Assembly (NCBI RefSeq): GCF_001202035.1
Contig: NZ_LGHT01000041.1
Location: forward strand, 105,253 to 169,252
Direction: 5' to 3'
DNA: 64,000 bases
Source: Pseudorhodobacter wandonensis
GTDB taxonomy: Bacteria > Pseudomonadota > Alphaproteobacteria > Rhodobacterales > Rhodobacteraceae
Every line of letters begins with the position of its first letter. Position 1 is the stretch's first letter. The notes below the pieces were generated by a model. That model worked only from the letters and a program-made list of their open reading frames with translations, made no database searches and was not told the DNA's origin. Made by a program: the position numbers and the translations under genes. Of the stretch, positions 44,754 through 52,618 are shown in pieces.

Positions 44754-45740
44754 TCAGACGTCGATGACCACCTTGCCGATAGCTTTCCCGCTTGTCAGGC
44801 GATCATAGGCCGCGCCAACGCTGTTAAGATCGAAACGCTGCTCATCCAGAAGTGGCTTCATCGCCCCGGCGTCCACGATTTCTGCAAGCTGCGCCAAGAT
44901 AGCGCCGTGTTCTTCACGCTTGTGATTGTGCAGCATTGGCAGCAACATGAAAACGATATGCAGTGACAAGCCTTTGAAATGCGCTGGCGACAGATCGATT
45001 TCCAACAATCCAACCGTCGAGGCTATGCTGCCATTCAGTGCTGCAGCCTCAAAAGAGCTTGTCATATTGGCACCGCCGACAGTATCAAAAATAACATCAA
45101 ACCCGGCACCATCGGTGTATTTCGCAACGTAGTCGGCGATTTTTTCGGCGGCAAAGTCAATCGGAGTGGCGCCGTATCCCAGGATCACCTCGAGCTGTTT
45201 AGCACCGGTTCCGGTGCCATAAACGTCTGCGCCAAAATGCTTGGCCAATTGCACGGCCAAATGCCCTACGCCACCAGCACCTCCTTGCACAAGAACCTTT
45301 TGGTCCGCTGCGATGCCTGCGCGTTGCAGCCCCTCATAGGCAGTGATGCCGACCAGCGGGATGGCCGCCGCTTCGCGCATTGAGATCGACTTTGGTTTGT
45401 GGGCGATCAGCTTGGCGTCAGCTAGCATAAATTCCGCCAATGCCCCCTGCAGATCGGCCAAACCGCCCGCGCAGCCGTAAACTTCGTCGCCAACTGCAAA
45501 GCCAGTCACATTTTCGCCAACTGCATCCACAATACCGGCGAAATCCATACCCAGAATTGCGGGCAGTGCGGGTGAAAGCGGCAGGTCAGCCCCCATCGCG
45601 CGGATCATCGTATCAACTGTGTTTACGCTGCTTGCAACAACACGAACAACGACATGGCCGGGCGTGGCGACAGGCTTTGGAAGGTCGGCAGCTTCGAATT
45701 TGGCATTTTCGCCGTAGGCTGTGATGGTCGTGGCTTTCAT
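44754..45740 (-). CDS. MDR-family oxidoreductase (quinone oxidoreductase/alcohol dehydrogenase-like)
   Basis: The 328-residue protein has the GroES-like N-terminal domain (ATPGHVVVRVVASSVNTVDT, then PAILGMDFAGIVDAVGENV) and a Rossmann domain with VLVQGGAGGVGHLAVQLAKHFGA in two stretches (the motif is GGAGGVG). The cysteines of zinc dehydrogenases are missing, so it belongs with zinc-free quinone/enoyl reductases. It uses NADPH most likely. Its upstream region carries the same word (AATTGAC and TTCAGTATTC) as the LysR-gene promoter, suggesting common control. Confidence 0.9.
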   Translation of the reverse strand: MKATTITAYGENAKFEAADLPKPVATPGHVVVRVVASSVNTVDTMIRAMGADLPLSPALPAILGMDFAGIVDAVGENVTGFAVGDEVYGCAGGLADLQGALAEFMLADAKLIAHKPKSISMREAAAIPLVGITAYEGLQRAGIAADQKVLVQGGAGGVGHLAVQLAKHFGADVYGTGTGAKQLEVILGYGATPIDFAAEKIADYVAKYTDGAGFDVIFDTVGGANMTSSFEAAALNGSIASTVGLLEIDLSPAHFKGLSLHIVFMLLPMLHNHKREEHGAILAQLAEIVDAGAMKPLLDEQRFDLNSVGAAYDRLTSGKAIGKVVIDV

Positions 45741-45797
45741 TTGGTAATTCCTATTTTGTCTGATGAGCCACCACCTAAACTATTTAGCGAAGGAATA

Positions 45798-45825
45798 AAT
45801 TGACGTAAAAATAGGTTCAGTATTC
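45798..45825 (-). promoter_or_regulatory. Candidate regulatory word upstream of the MDR gene
   Basis: The plus strand holds AATTGAC (45798-45804) and TTCAGTATTC (45816-45825), 57-85 bases before the MDR start. The same two words occur, abutting, in the LysR divergent promoter at 48886-48902. It is a candidate binding site for that regulator. Confidence 0.45.
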
Positions 45826-46177
45826 TGGTTTTGACTATAATCAAGACTCGGGATAACCGGATAAGTATTGGCGACCGCCGCGCTGAAACAATCAGTCACC
45901 GCCAAGCAATAGTTGCATCAAACCGCCCCAAACGAAGGCAGCTTGCCCCCCGCTGTTACCTTGCTGATCTTCCTTGTTGCTGAGTGAACAACTCAGCCGC
46001 AGCGTTCATTCACAAGTCACGCAGCCACCTAGCTGCAGTTGCGGGAGGAACCCGATAGTGCTTGGTGACCGGCCATCACAATCCCCGCCCAATGATTTCG
46101 TTCTGCAACAAAAGTCATCGTAGCGCAGTATTACGGGCGCGGCAGGATTGATCGCTTTTGCCCTGTCTGACCCCACC
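45826..46177 (+). other. Intergenic region with no supported gene
   Basis: Spacer between the 2OG-oxygenase 3' end and the MDR promoter. I see no ORF with recognisable domain and no clear mobile-element end. Small direct words such as GCAGCCACCTAGCTGCAG make minor hairpins only. Confidence 0.55.
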
Positions 46178-46220
46178 GGAAGGGCAGGTCTCCCCGCCCT
46201 TCCAGAAATCTGCGTTTCTG
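46178..46220 (-). terminator. Hairpins at the 3' end of the 2OG-oxygenase operon
   Basis: A perfect 8-bp stem GGAAGGGC/GCCCTTCC (46178-46185 with 46196-46203) lies next to a second small inverted repeat, CAGAAA/TTTCTG (46203-46218). They follow the stop at 46225 on the minus strand. There is no T tract, so this is a stabilising or factor-assisted 3' end rather than a classic terminator. Confidence 0.45.
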
Positions 46221-46224
46221 CGCC

Positions 46225-47133
46225 TTAGAACGGTGCAAATCCGTCGCTCTTTGCAGTTGGAACGGACCAACGTTGCTGCGGATCGACCTTAGCCTGCGCG
46301 CCGCCGAGCCGCGGCAATTGCCCTTGGTCCCCATAAAGCCAAAGAACCAGGTTTGAGCGGGACCCTTTCGTGATCGGCATGGATTCATGCGCCACACTGC
46401 CGTGGTGGATCAATGCTGTGCCCGGGGCGAATGTCAGCTCGCTCACCTGTCGGGTTTTCTGGTCAAAGAACCGCACGCCTGAACCGGAAAAGTCTTCGCC
46501 CGGAAGGTTCAGGTTGATGTTCAATGTCACCGAAGACGCGTCCGTATGCGCACGCAGAGACGTGTCGGCATCAGCTTGCCACTGGATCGAAAACCCGAAA
46601 GTCTGCGTGTCATGGCCAACAACGTCAGGAAACAAGAGCCGCGAAATCGGGCGCATATAGGAAGCCATAAGGCCGCGGTAGAACGACTGGAAGTTCGGGG
46701 CCGCAAGATGGCCTTCGGAGCGTTCATCCAGCATCGCGCCACCACGGTTCAATGATATCCCGTAAGGCGGGCGCAGCGGGATTTGCGCATCGGCGACGTT
46801 TTCAAGATAGTCTCGCAGGATGTTCAGGCGTTCTGGATCAAAAAACTGGGCCTTATAGACGCCGGGAAACACTTCCTCCCAAAGGTCTTTGACCGCAGCT
46901 TCTGTGGTCGGGTCGGCCCAAGCCTGTTCGACCGCCGCACGCAATTCAGGGGCGTAAAGGCTGCTGTCCAGAGCAGAGGTCAGACCCTTGGAATCTTCCC
47001 ATTCTTTCCAGGCCTCAGTGAAAAGGTTTTTGTTCTGGTCCCAGAATTTCTGCACCGAAAATGAACGTGCCAGCATTTCTTCGCGCGTCGGGCGGGCTAT
47101 GGCACGGGCGCGGTCGAGTGCATTTGTTTGCAT
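46225..47133 (-). CDS. 2OG-Fe(II) dioxygenase family protein
   Basis: The 302-residue protein has the jelly-roll facial triad of 2OG-Fe(II) oxygenases: His196 and Asp198 in RAHTDASSVTLNINLN, His249 in HHGSVAHESMP, and the 2OG-binding Arg259 in KGSRSNLVLW. The N-terminal 150 residues are helical and not assigned. The prolyl-4-hydroxylase-like arrangement is the best family fit; the substrate is unknown. The ATG at 47133 has AGGAACC upstream and is preferred to one 39 bases earlier. It is the last gene after the CmcJ-like gene and the SDR. Confidence 0.85.
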   Translation of the reverse strand: MQTNALDRARAIARPTREEMLARSFSVQKFWDQNKNLFTEAWKEWEDSKGLTSALDSSLYAPELRAAVEQAWADPTTEAAVKDLWEEVFPGVYKAQFFDPERLNILRDYLENVADAQIPLRPPYGISLNRGGAMLDERSEGHLAAPNFQSFYRGLMASYMRPISRLLFPDVVGHDTQTFGFSIQWQADADTSLRAHTDASSVTLNINLNLPGEDFSGSGVRFFDQKTRQVSELTFAPGTALIHHGSVAHESMPITKGSRSNLVLWLYGDQGQLPRLGGAQAKVDPQQRWSVPTAKSDGFAPF

Positions 47134-47190
47134 GATATGGTTCCTGTCAGTGCTGCACGTACGCAGGGCCACGTGCAGGTGTTGTTGGGG

Positions 47191-47979
47191 TTAACTAAGC
47201 TTGGCCACGGCGTCTTTGATGCCTTGCATCACGTCAGCCACGTGTTTTGTATCCGTGGCGGCAGGGTGCGGTTGCGCGAAACGCCTGTTGTCATTGTCAA
47301 AATACTTGCCCGTAGCATTGACAAAAGACGCGCCCAACGCAGCTTCGCACAGAATACCGGCACCAATTGCCAGATCATTGCCAGCGACACCAAAGCCCTC
47401 TTTGACCATTTTAGAAGCCAGAAGCGAGCCGGGGTTCACAGCCACAACGAGCGGGCCGTCCACCAACTCCTTTGCCATTTCGCGCGTCCAGATCGTGATG
47501 GCCAACTTGCTTTGGGCATAGGCGCTCATATCATCAAGCTTCTTGCGTCCGCCCATCGCTGCCAGATCAATCGGCGCTTGGGCCGCAGACGACAGATTCA
47601 CGATACGCCCGTCCTTTGCAATGCTAGGTAACAGCGCGCGGGTTAGCGCGTATGGCGCAAAGGTGTTGACCATAAAACGAAGGTCGTAGCCCTCAGCTGT
47701 GACGGGTCGAGGTGCCCTGAGAACGCCAGCATTGTTGATGACGATATCAAGCCGGCTGTGATGTTTAAGAATATCAGCCGCCAGCGCCTGCACGTCGGCC
47801 ATGCGGGACAGATCGGCAGAATAGGTCTCGGTCTTGCCGCCGACCTTATTTGCCGCTGCTGCAAGCTTCTCTGCGCTGCGACCATGCAGAAAGATTGTGT
47901 GCCCTTCGGCAGCCAGCGCCTGTGCGGTCACCAGGCCGATACCATCAGTTGCACCCGTGATAAGAATTGTTTTTGTCAT
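47191..47979 (-). CDS. Short-chain dehydrogenase/reductase
   Basis: The 262-residue protein is a classical SDR: cofactor loop TGATDGIG (8-15), NNAG (82-85), catalytic Ser131 region VNLSSAAQ, and Tyr154/Lys158 in YAQSK. An Arg after the second strand (HGRSAEKL) favours NADP(H). It lies between the CmcJ-like pseudogene and the 2OG oxygenase, all on the minus strand with 57-62 base gaps, consistent with an operon. Confidence 0.92.
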   Translation of the reverse strand: MTKTILITGATDGIGLVTAQALAAEGHTIFLHGRSAEKLAAAANKVGGKTETYSADLSRMADVQALAADILKHHSRLDIVINNAGVLRAPRPVTAEGYDLRFMVNTFAPYALTRALLPSIAKDGRIVNLSSAAQAPIDLAAMGGRKKLDDMSAYAQSKLAITIWTREMAKELVDGPLVVAVNPGSLLASKMVKEGFGVAGNDLAIGAGILCEAALGASFVNATGKYFDNDNRRFAQPHPAATDTKHVADVMQGIKDAVAKLS

Positions 47980-48041
47980 TTGATTTCTTTCGCTTTGTTC
48001 ATCCAGACAGAAGGTTTCTGACCATCCGGCTTGGGGGCAAG

Positions 48042-48820
48042 TCAGTAGCGCACCAGTGTCCGGCTCTCGATGCTTTGGCGCACTGTGTGGTTGTTCGGAT
48101 CCTCAACCATGTCCAACGCGCTATGCCCGATAGAAGCGCGGCCCCGATTGTCGAAAATATTGAAATATGCGACCTCGTCCGGAGTCATTTTGGACATATA
48201 AATCCACTGATGATCAGGGTTTGCCGCCAGCCCCATGATCTGGCCCATACGGTCAGGGTAAATCAGGTCGAGCAAAATCCAGTCGCTATTCGAAACTGTC
48301 GACGGCAGGATAAACCCAAGCGGGGCCGCGTTGATCGGCGCACCCACGGGCCGCCAAACGTTTACAAAGGCATAGTGGCGTTTGCGCCATTCGGCAGCGT
48401 TCCCCTCCCCACTATGTCGATCAACCGCTGTTTGGCACCGTGCAGGCTATAGTCGCTGTGCACATTGCGGGCGGGTCTGCGCGCCGCATCCGGGTCATCC
48501 CTGCGCACCGTGTGATCGAAGACGATCACCTCTTTCGCGTCGATTTCATCAGTCAGCAATTTGGTCAACTCGGCATCATAAATGCGCCGCCAACTCTGCC
48601 CATCAGCAAAAGAGTGAACCTGACTTGGAAAATTTGCAAAGCCGACAGAGGCATCTTCAAACGATGTGCCAGTGCCAAAGCCGCGTTCATCAAAAACCCG
48701 TACCTGCGTGGGCGCAAGTTCCGGCGCGATAAGGTTTCCTACAATTCCGCCGGCATTCAGCTCAAACCACTGCCGCTCGGGTTTGTGCACATGATAATTC
48801 ACAGTTGCCGTTTGGGTCAT
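48042..48820 (-). pseudogene. CmcJ/NvfI-family oxygenase-like gene with a frameshift
   Basis: Two overlapping-frame pieces make one protein. The N-terminal piece from the ATG at 48820 (MTQTATVNYHVHKPERQW, then DPDAARRPARNVHSDYS) continues to about 48410. The C-terminal piece is in another frame: RHYAFVNVWRPVGAPINAAP, then IYPDRMG and MTPDEVAYFN. VHSDYS and NVWRP are hallmarks of the CmcJ/NvfI family. The frames join if one G is restored in the GGGG run at 48407-48410 (minus strand). GGAGA precedes the start. It is first in the oxygenase operon and divergent from the LysR gene. Sequencing error is the alternative. Confidence 0.78.
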
Positions 48821-48880
48821 GGGTGTCTCCGAAATTCGTCTTGGCCTTTGACATAACACTCTGGAAAAATATAAAAACGG

Positions 48881-48902
48881 GTCAAAATTGACTTCAGTAT
48901 TC
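48881..48902 (+). promoter_or_regulatory. Candidate LysR operator in the divergent promoter
   Basis: GTCAA-AA-TTGAC (48881-48892) is a 12-bp palindrome, followed directly by TTCAGTATTC (48893-48902). It lies 17 bases before the LysR start and 61 bases from the CmcJ-like start, where a LysR operator would be expected. Confidence 0.5.
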
Positions 48903-48918
48903 CGTATAAGGATAAAAT

Positions 48919-49830
48919 ATGGATACCCAAAGCCTTCGCTTGTTTGTGCTTTCCTGTGAAACGCTTAATATCAGCGCGGCAGGTCGTGCGCTTGGCATGG
49001 CCCCAGCCGTCGCCAGCACACGTATTGCCAAGTTAGAACATTTCGTCGGCGCTGACCTCTTGCACCGCTCAACCCGCAAGGTTTCGATATCGCTGGAGGG
49101 GCAGGATTTTCTGCCCTACGCCAAAGAAATGATCGCCCAGGAAGAAGCCGCACTGGCAGCACTTGGCAAAGGCCGGACAAAGATAAGCGGAACGCTGCGG
49201 TTCGCCGCACCCAGTTCATTCGCGCAACTCTACATTGCGCCGTTGTTGCCGGCATTCATGGACAAATATCCTGATCTCACCTTGGACCTGCACCTGTCAG
49301 ACACGCAGTTTGACCTCATTCAGGGCAGCTACGACCTTGCCCTGCGCAATTCCGTTCTGACGGACAGCACCCTGACAGCGCGAAAACTTGCCGACGACAG
49401 GCGCATACTTTGCGCGACACCGGGATATCTTGATCGCCACGGCACCCCAGTAAAACCTGCTGATCTGGACAAACATCGGTTGATTGCCTTCCGGGATCTA
49501 GAGCCTAGGGGCCTCATTGCATCTGATGGAACACCGGCGGTTTTTGATCCAAAGCGGGCCGCGCAGCGGCTAACCTTGAACGATGGCCTTACCCAAAAGA
49601 AGATCACTCTCAACGGGGCCGGAATTTCCATCAATTCCTTGTGGTCAGTCCATGAAGAACTGGCTAACGGCCGTCTTAAACGTGTTCTGCCAGAGTATGA
49701 GATTGCCGATAAACCAGCGCTTTGGCTAATCTACCCCAAAAGCAACGTGGTATCGGCCAAAGTCAGGGTTTTCATGGATTTCCTTATTGCGCACATTGGC
49801 CGTGCCCAAGCGTGGCAGGGATCAACCTGA
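48919..49830 (+). CDS. LysR family transcriptional regulator
   Basis: The 303-residue protein has an N-terminal winged HTH (QSLRLFVLSCETLNISAAGR, VASTRIAKLEHFVGADLLHR) and a LysR substrate domain (about 90-295: LRFAAPSSFAQLYIAPLLPA, LTLDLHLSDTQFDLIQGSYD, LTARKLADDRRILCATPGYL). It is divergent from the oxygenase operon and presumably controls it and itself; the effector is unknown. The C-terminal domain is complete. Confidence 0.95.
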   Translation: MDTQSLRLFVLSCETLNISAAGRALGMAPAVASTRIAKLEHFVGADLLHRSTRKVSISLEGQDFLPYAKEMIAQEEAALAALGKGRTKISGTLRFAAPSSFAQLYIAPLLPAFMDKYPDLTLDLHLSDTQFDLIQGSYDLALRNSVLTDSTLTARKLADDRRILCATPGYLDRHGTPVKPADLDKHRLIAFRDLEPRGLIASDGTPAVFDPKRAAQRLTLNDGLTQKKITLNGAGISINSLWSVHEELANGRLKRVLPEYEIADKPALWLIYPKSNVVSAKVRVFMDFLIAHIGRAQAWQGST

Positions 49831-50407
49831 ATAAGGGCACGATGTACGGTTTAAAACTTGCAATCTTTTCGACGGCTTGGATTTGAAAGTGTACATGCCG
49901 CCTTGGTCATGCCCGAGATCATGTGTGAAGACGGGAACATCTCAAGGAAGACCGGAAACCAATTGGTTCGCGAGCAACCGAGGCATCCGGTCGCAAGGAA
50001 ATCCCGTGATCTGACGTCCCAAATGACGTTTTGCCCCCGAGCTAGGGCGTTGTCGGTACAGGTTCCCTGAATGCCCAACCAAAGCGCGCCGGCGGCATAA
50101 ACAGTCGCCCCAATGCAAACATCAACGAGGCAGACGTGCTGGAACACATCGAAACCGTGCAAACCGGAAAGACGGCAGCCACTACGGCCGTGAATGGCCT
50201 AACCTTCGGCCATAAAATGGCTGGGCCGTTGCGTGTTAAGGCATGTCAAACTGGGCATGGCACCTTTAAAATCACGATCTTTCCCGATACGAGTGCTCCC
50301 GTGCATAGGGCTAAATTCCGAAGGAATGGGCGGGTTCACAACTAAGTTAGAAACCTTCCCGCGCTGGATAGGTTGACAGGTCGATCTTGTTCCTGCATCG
50401 GTTTGGA
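49831..50407 (+). other. Intergenic region between LysR and the copper cluster, no supported gene
   Basis: About 580 bases separate the LysR stop and the Cys/His-rich gene. A frame on the plus strand is open without a stop from about 50045 to 50345, but it has no good start and no family I recognise. An antisense ORF (49851-50162) is equally unconvincing. It could be decayed coding sequence. Confidence 0.5.
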
Positions 50408-50800
50408 ATGATAAGAAATGAGCCCTTTGCCAAAGCGATTCAGGTGCTGTCGTGCCTTGCTGTTGCTTTTGCTTTGGTGTTTTTCCCGCCCAATGCGGCG
50501 CACGCTGCGGCCAAGGTTCATGGCGGGCATTCTGCAATAGAACAGGGTAAAACGTCTTCGGTTCAGGCTGTTCATTCACATTCGGCACAAATGGATTGTG
50601 GCTCAAACAAAACCGCGACATCCACAGCTGACGCGGGCGTACACCAATGCTGTGCCGGCATGTGCTTGGCAGCCATCCTGATTGATGTGTTTACATCACC
50701 CCAGACAGATGCATCGGCTATAGCGCTTGCAGCCCCGCACACACTGCCAATAGCCGCAGTTTCGCACGGCTTTTTGCGCCCCCCCAAACACCTGGCCTGA
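50408..50800 (+). CDS. Exported Cys/His-rich small protein, possibly copper-related
   Basis: The 130-residue protein has a signal peptide (about 1-34, ending AHAA). The mature part is rich in His (VHGGHS, VHSHSA) and has four Cys: Cys64 in QMDCGSN and Cys81, Cys82 and Cys86 in HQCCAGMC. It ends in a Pro/Lys stretch. I do not recognise a family; the Cys/His pattern and position beside cupredoxin and CusF-like genes suggest copper binding. The ATG at 50408 is preferred to an in-frame TTG at 50387. Confidence 0.65.
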   Translation: MIRNEPFAKAIQVLSCLAVAFALVFFPPNAAHAAAKVHGGHSAIEQGKTSSVQAVHSHSAQMDCGSNKTATSTADAGVHQCCAGMCLAAILIDVFTSPQTDASAIALAAPHTLPIAAVSHGFLRPPKHLA

Positions 50801-50876
50801 CACACAGCCCCCAACTTTCGGGCTTTTTCTCTGCGCGCATCCCCGTGCGAGATGTATTCCTGATCAGGTAAAATAT

Positions 50877-51050
50877 ATGAAATTCCAATACTATAGCGGG
50901 GCTTTCGCCTTGGCCTTTTGTGCATGTGCATCAACGCCACCAACACCACCCCGAAACCCCAATTCACCCCACGCCCAACGTCGACGGGCAAAGGTCAACC
51001 ATCCCCGACGGCTCCGGATGGGCCACCCAATATACAGGATACAAAAATGA
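50877..51050 (+). CDS. Possible short ORF upstream of and overlapping the cupredoxin gene
   Basis: An ATG at 50877 opens a 57-codon frame whose TGA overlaps the cupredoxin ATG (ATGA at 51047-51050). The N-terminus looks like a lipoprotein signal (FALAFCACAS), while the rest is Pro/Arg-rich and lacks a recognised domain. It may be a translated leader that couples translation to the cupredoxin, or a decayed gene. A CAGGT sequence lies upstream. Confidence 0.35.
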   Translation: MKFQYYSGAFALAFCACASTPPTPPRNPNSPHAQRRRAKVNHPRRLRMGHPIYRIQK

Positions 51051-51520
51051 AACTTGCACTTGCTACAACCCTGCTCGCCCTGACCCTTTCGCCCGCTTTT
51101 GCCGACGGCACCCATGGTGGTGGCCATGGTGAGATGATGGAAATCGGCATGCCGGCCCAAAAGTCGGGCAAGATGACCAACGTCACTGTGTCGCTTCTTG
51201 AAACCGATGACGGCAAAATGCTGTTTGAACCGCAGGAGTTTACGTTCAAAGCGGGTGAAACAGTCCAGTTCACCATCACCAATGATGGCGAGGCCGAGCA
51301 CGAGTTTGTCTTGGACACGATGGCCAACAATGCCAAGCACAAAGAGATGATGGAAAAATCCCCCGAGATGGAACACGACGACCCGAATGCAATCCGCCTG
51401 CAACCCGGCGAAAAAGGCACCATCATCTGGACTTTTGCCAATGCGGGCAGCTTTGAATTTGCCTGCCTGATCCCTGGCCACTACGAGGCCGGAATGCACG
51501 GCGCATTGACCGTTAACTAA
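51047..51520 (+). CDS. Plastocyanin/azurin-like cupredoxin, exported
   Basis: The 157-residue protein has a signal peptide (1-19, SPAFA) and a single cupredoxin domain. The type 1 copper ligands are His85 (EAEHEFVLD), Cys140, His145 and Met150 (FACLIPGHYEAGMHG). A His/Met-rich segment (GTHGGGHGEMMEIGM) precedes the domain. It is probably a periplasmic copper carrier or electron-transfer protein. The ATG at 51047 is in frame with a longer ORF from 50918, but the signal peptide starts here. Confidence 0.88.
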   Translation: MKLALATTLLALTLSPAFADGTHGGGHGEMMEIGMPAQKSGKMTNVTVSLLETDDGKMLFEPQEFTFKAGETVQFTITNDGEAEHEFVLDTMANNAKHKEMMEKSPEMEHDDPNAIRLQPGEKGTIIWTFANAGSFEFACLIPGHYEAGMHGALTVN

Positions 51521-51550
51521 CGCCCCAAATTCAATAAAAAGGCCGTTCCA

Positions 51551-51832
51551 ATGAATTTTCTTAAAACACTCGCACTGGCTACTTTGGCTTTGGCCGCCTC
51601 GCTTTCGTTTGCTGCGGCCGAAACCTTTTCCCAAGGCTCCATCAAAAAGCTGGATGCCAAGGCCCGCAAAGTGACCATCATCCACGAGGAACTGGTTGGT
51701 CATGGCATGCCGGCAATGACTATGGTGTTCCGCGCCACTGCAGGAAGGGTCGCCCAATTGGCTGAAGGCAAAGAGATCGCGTTTCTGGCCGACCGTGTGA
51801 ACGGCAAGCTGACTGTGACAGCCCTGAAATAA
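51551..51832 (+). CDS. CusF-like periplasmic copper-binding protein
   Basis: The 93-residue protein has a signal peptide (1-23, AAAE cleavage) and a CusF-type OB-fold. It has GSIKKLDAKARKVTIIHEEL and the metal-binding stretch GHGMPAMTMVFRA, whose Met-Met pair with a nearby Trp/His usually binds Cu(I). No Trp is present at the usual place. It is 30 bases after the cupredoxin, so one operon. E. coli CusF works with the CusCBA pump, which is not in this window. Confidence 0.87.
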   Translation: MNFLKTLALATLALAASLSFAAAETFSQGSIKKLDAKARKVTIIHEELVGHGMPAMTMVFRATAGRVAQLAEGKEIAFLADRVNGKLTVTALK

Positions 51833-51899
51833 CGCCCGAATGGGGCGTGGCGTTTCCGTCAGCGCCCCAAGTTTGCGTATAAATACGAAAGAGAATGAC

Positions 51900-52334
51900 A
51901 TGAATAAACTGGCACTTTTACTCGCAGGCATCGCACTTGCCGCCGGCACTTGGTATCTGATGCAGCCGAAATCCGATCAAACCAGCATTTCAGCCGAGCC
52001 ACCACTTGCCACGGGTGCAATGGTCGCAGTTTCGCTGCCTGCCAAGTTCACCGAGCAAGAGCAAATAGGAAATCGCGCTTATGATGCGGTTTGTGCTGCC
52101 TGTCATGGCGCAAATGCGCAAGGTCAGGAAGGCGTTGCCCCACCGTTGGTTCACCGTATTTATGAGCCAAACCACCACGGCGATATGGCCTTTGTTCTCG
52201 CCGCCCAGAACGGGGTCCAAGCCCATCATTGGAAGTTTGGGAATATGCCGCCTGTTGAAGGGGTTACCAAGGCTGACGTCCTTAATATCGTTGCCTATGT
52301 ACGGGCCTTGCAGCGGGAAAATGGGATAAACTGA
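51900..52334 (+). CDS. Small class I cytochrome c, membrane-anchored or exported
   Basis: The 144-residue protein has an N-terminal hydrophobic segment (4-20). The haem-binding CAACH is at 65-69 and the axial Met116 lies in GNMPPVEG. The closing helix (LNIVAYVRALQRENG) is typical of small c-type cytochromes. GAAAGAGAA precedes the ATG at 51900. It follows the CusF-like gene in the copper operon, and may pass electrons from copper oxidation to the respiratory chain. Confidence 0.87.
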   Translation: MNKLALLLAGIALAAGTWYLMQPKSDQTSISAEPPLATGAMVAVSLPAKFTEQEQIGNRAYDAVCAACHGANAQGQEGVAPPLVHRIYEPNHHGDMAFVLAAQNGVQAHHWKFGNMPPVEGVTKADVLNIVAYVRALQRENGIN

Positions 52335-52344
52335 GCCAAAGTCG

Positions 52345-52361
52345 AAAGCAATTTTTGCTTT
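52345..52361 (+). terminator. Perfect AT-rich hairpin after the cytochrome gene
   Basis: AAAGCAA (52345-52351) pairs with TTGCTTT (52355-52361) around TTT. It lies 10 bases after the cytochrome stop. No GC stem, so weak as a terminator on its own. Confidence 0.4.
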
Positions 52362-52362
52362 T

Positions 52363-52407
52363 GCGGGGCCTCAGGACCAGCGTTAAGCCCGGTTCACCAG
52401 GCCCCGC
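52363..52407. repeat. GC-rich inverted repeat between the convergent copper operons
   Basis: GCGGGGCCT (52363-52371) and AGGCCCCGC (52399-52407) are perfectly complementary over 9 bp, with a 27-base loop. It lies between the two convergent operons, immediately after the AT-rich hairpin. A bidirectional 3'-end structure is a reasonable reading. Confidence 0.55.
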
Positions 52408-52618
52408 GAGGTAACTATACCGCGCTTTGCGGAAATGGCCCCCCGCCACGCAACGGCGGCCATCTTTCGCTTGCCCGAACAGGCATCAGCCGAGCGATGG
52501 GCGGGGCTTGGCCCAAGACCCAAGAAAAACTACAGGCTTTCTTGGCAACGACGCCCCGCATTTTGTCGGTGCGCCCTTTATCGCGTTGCGCCTAGCCGCC
52601 AGACGCGTTTGCCTATCG

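Noticed and set aside
49851..50345. Short ORFs after LysR on both strands
   Set aside because: No clear start, no domain and no consistent coding bias; left as possible decayed sequence.
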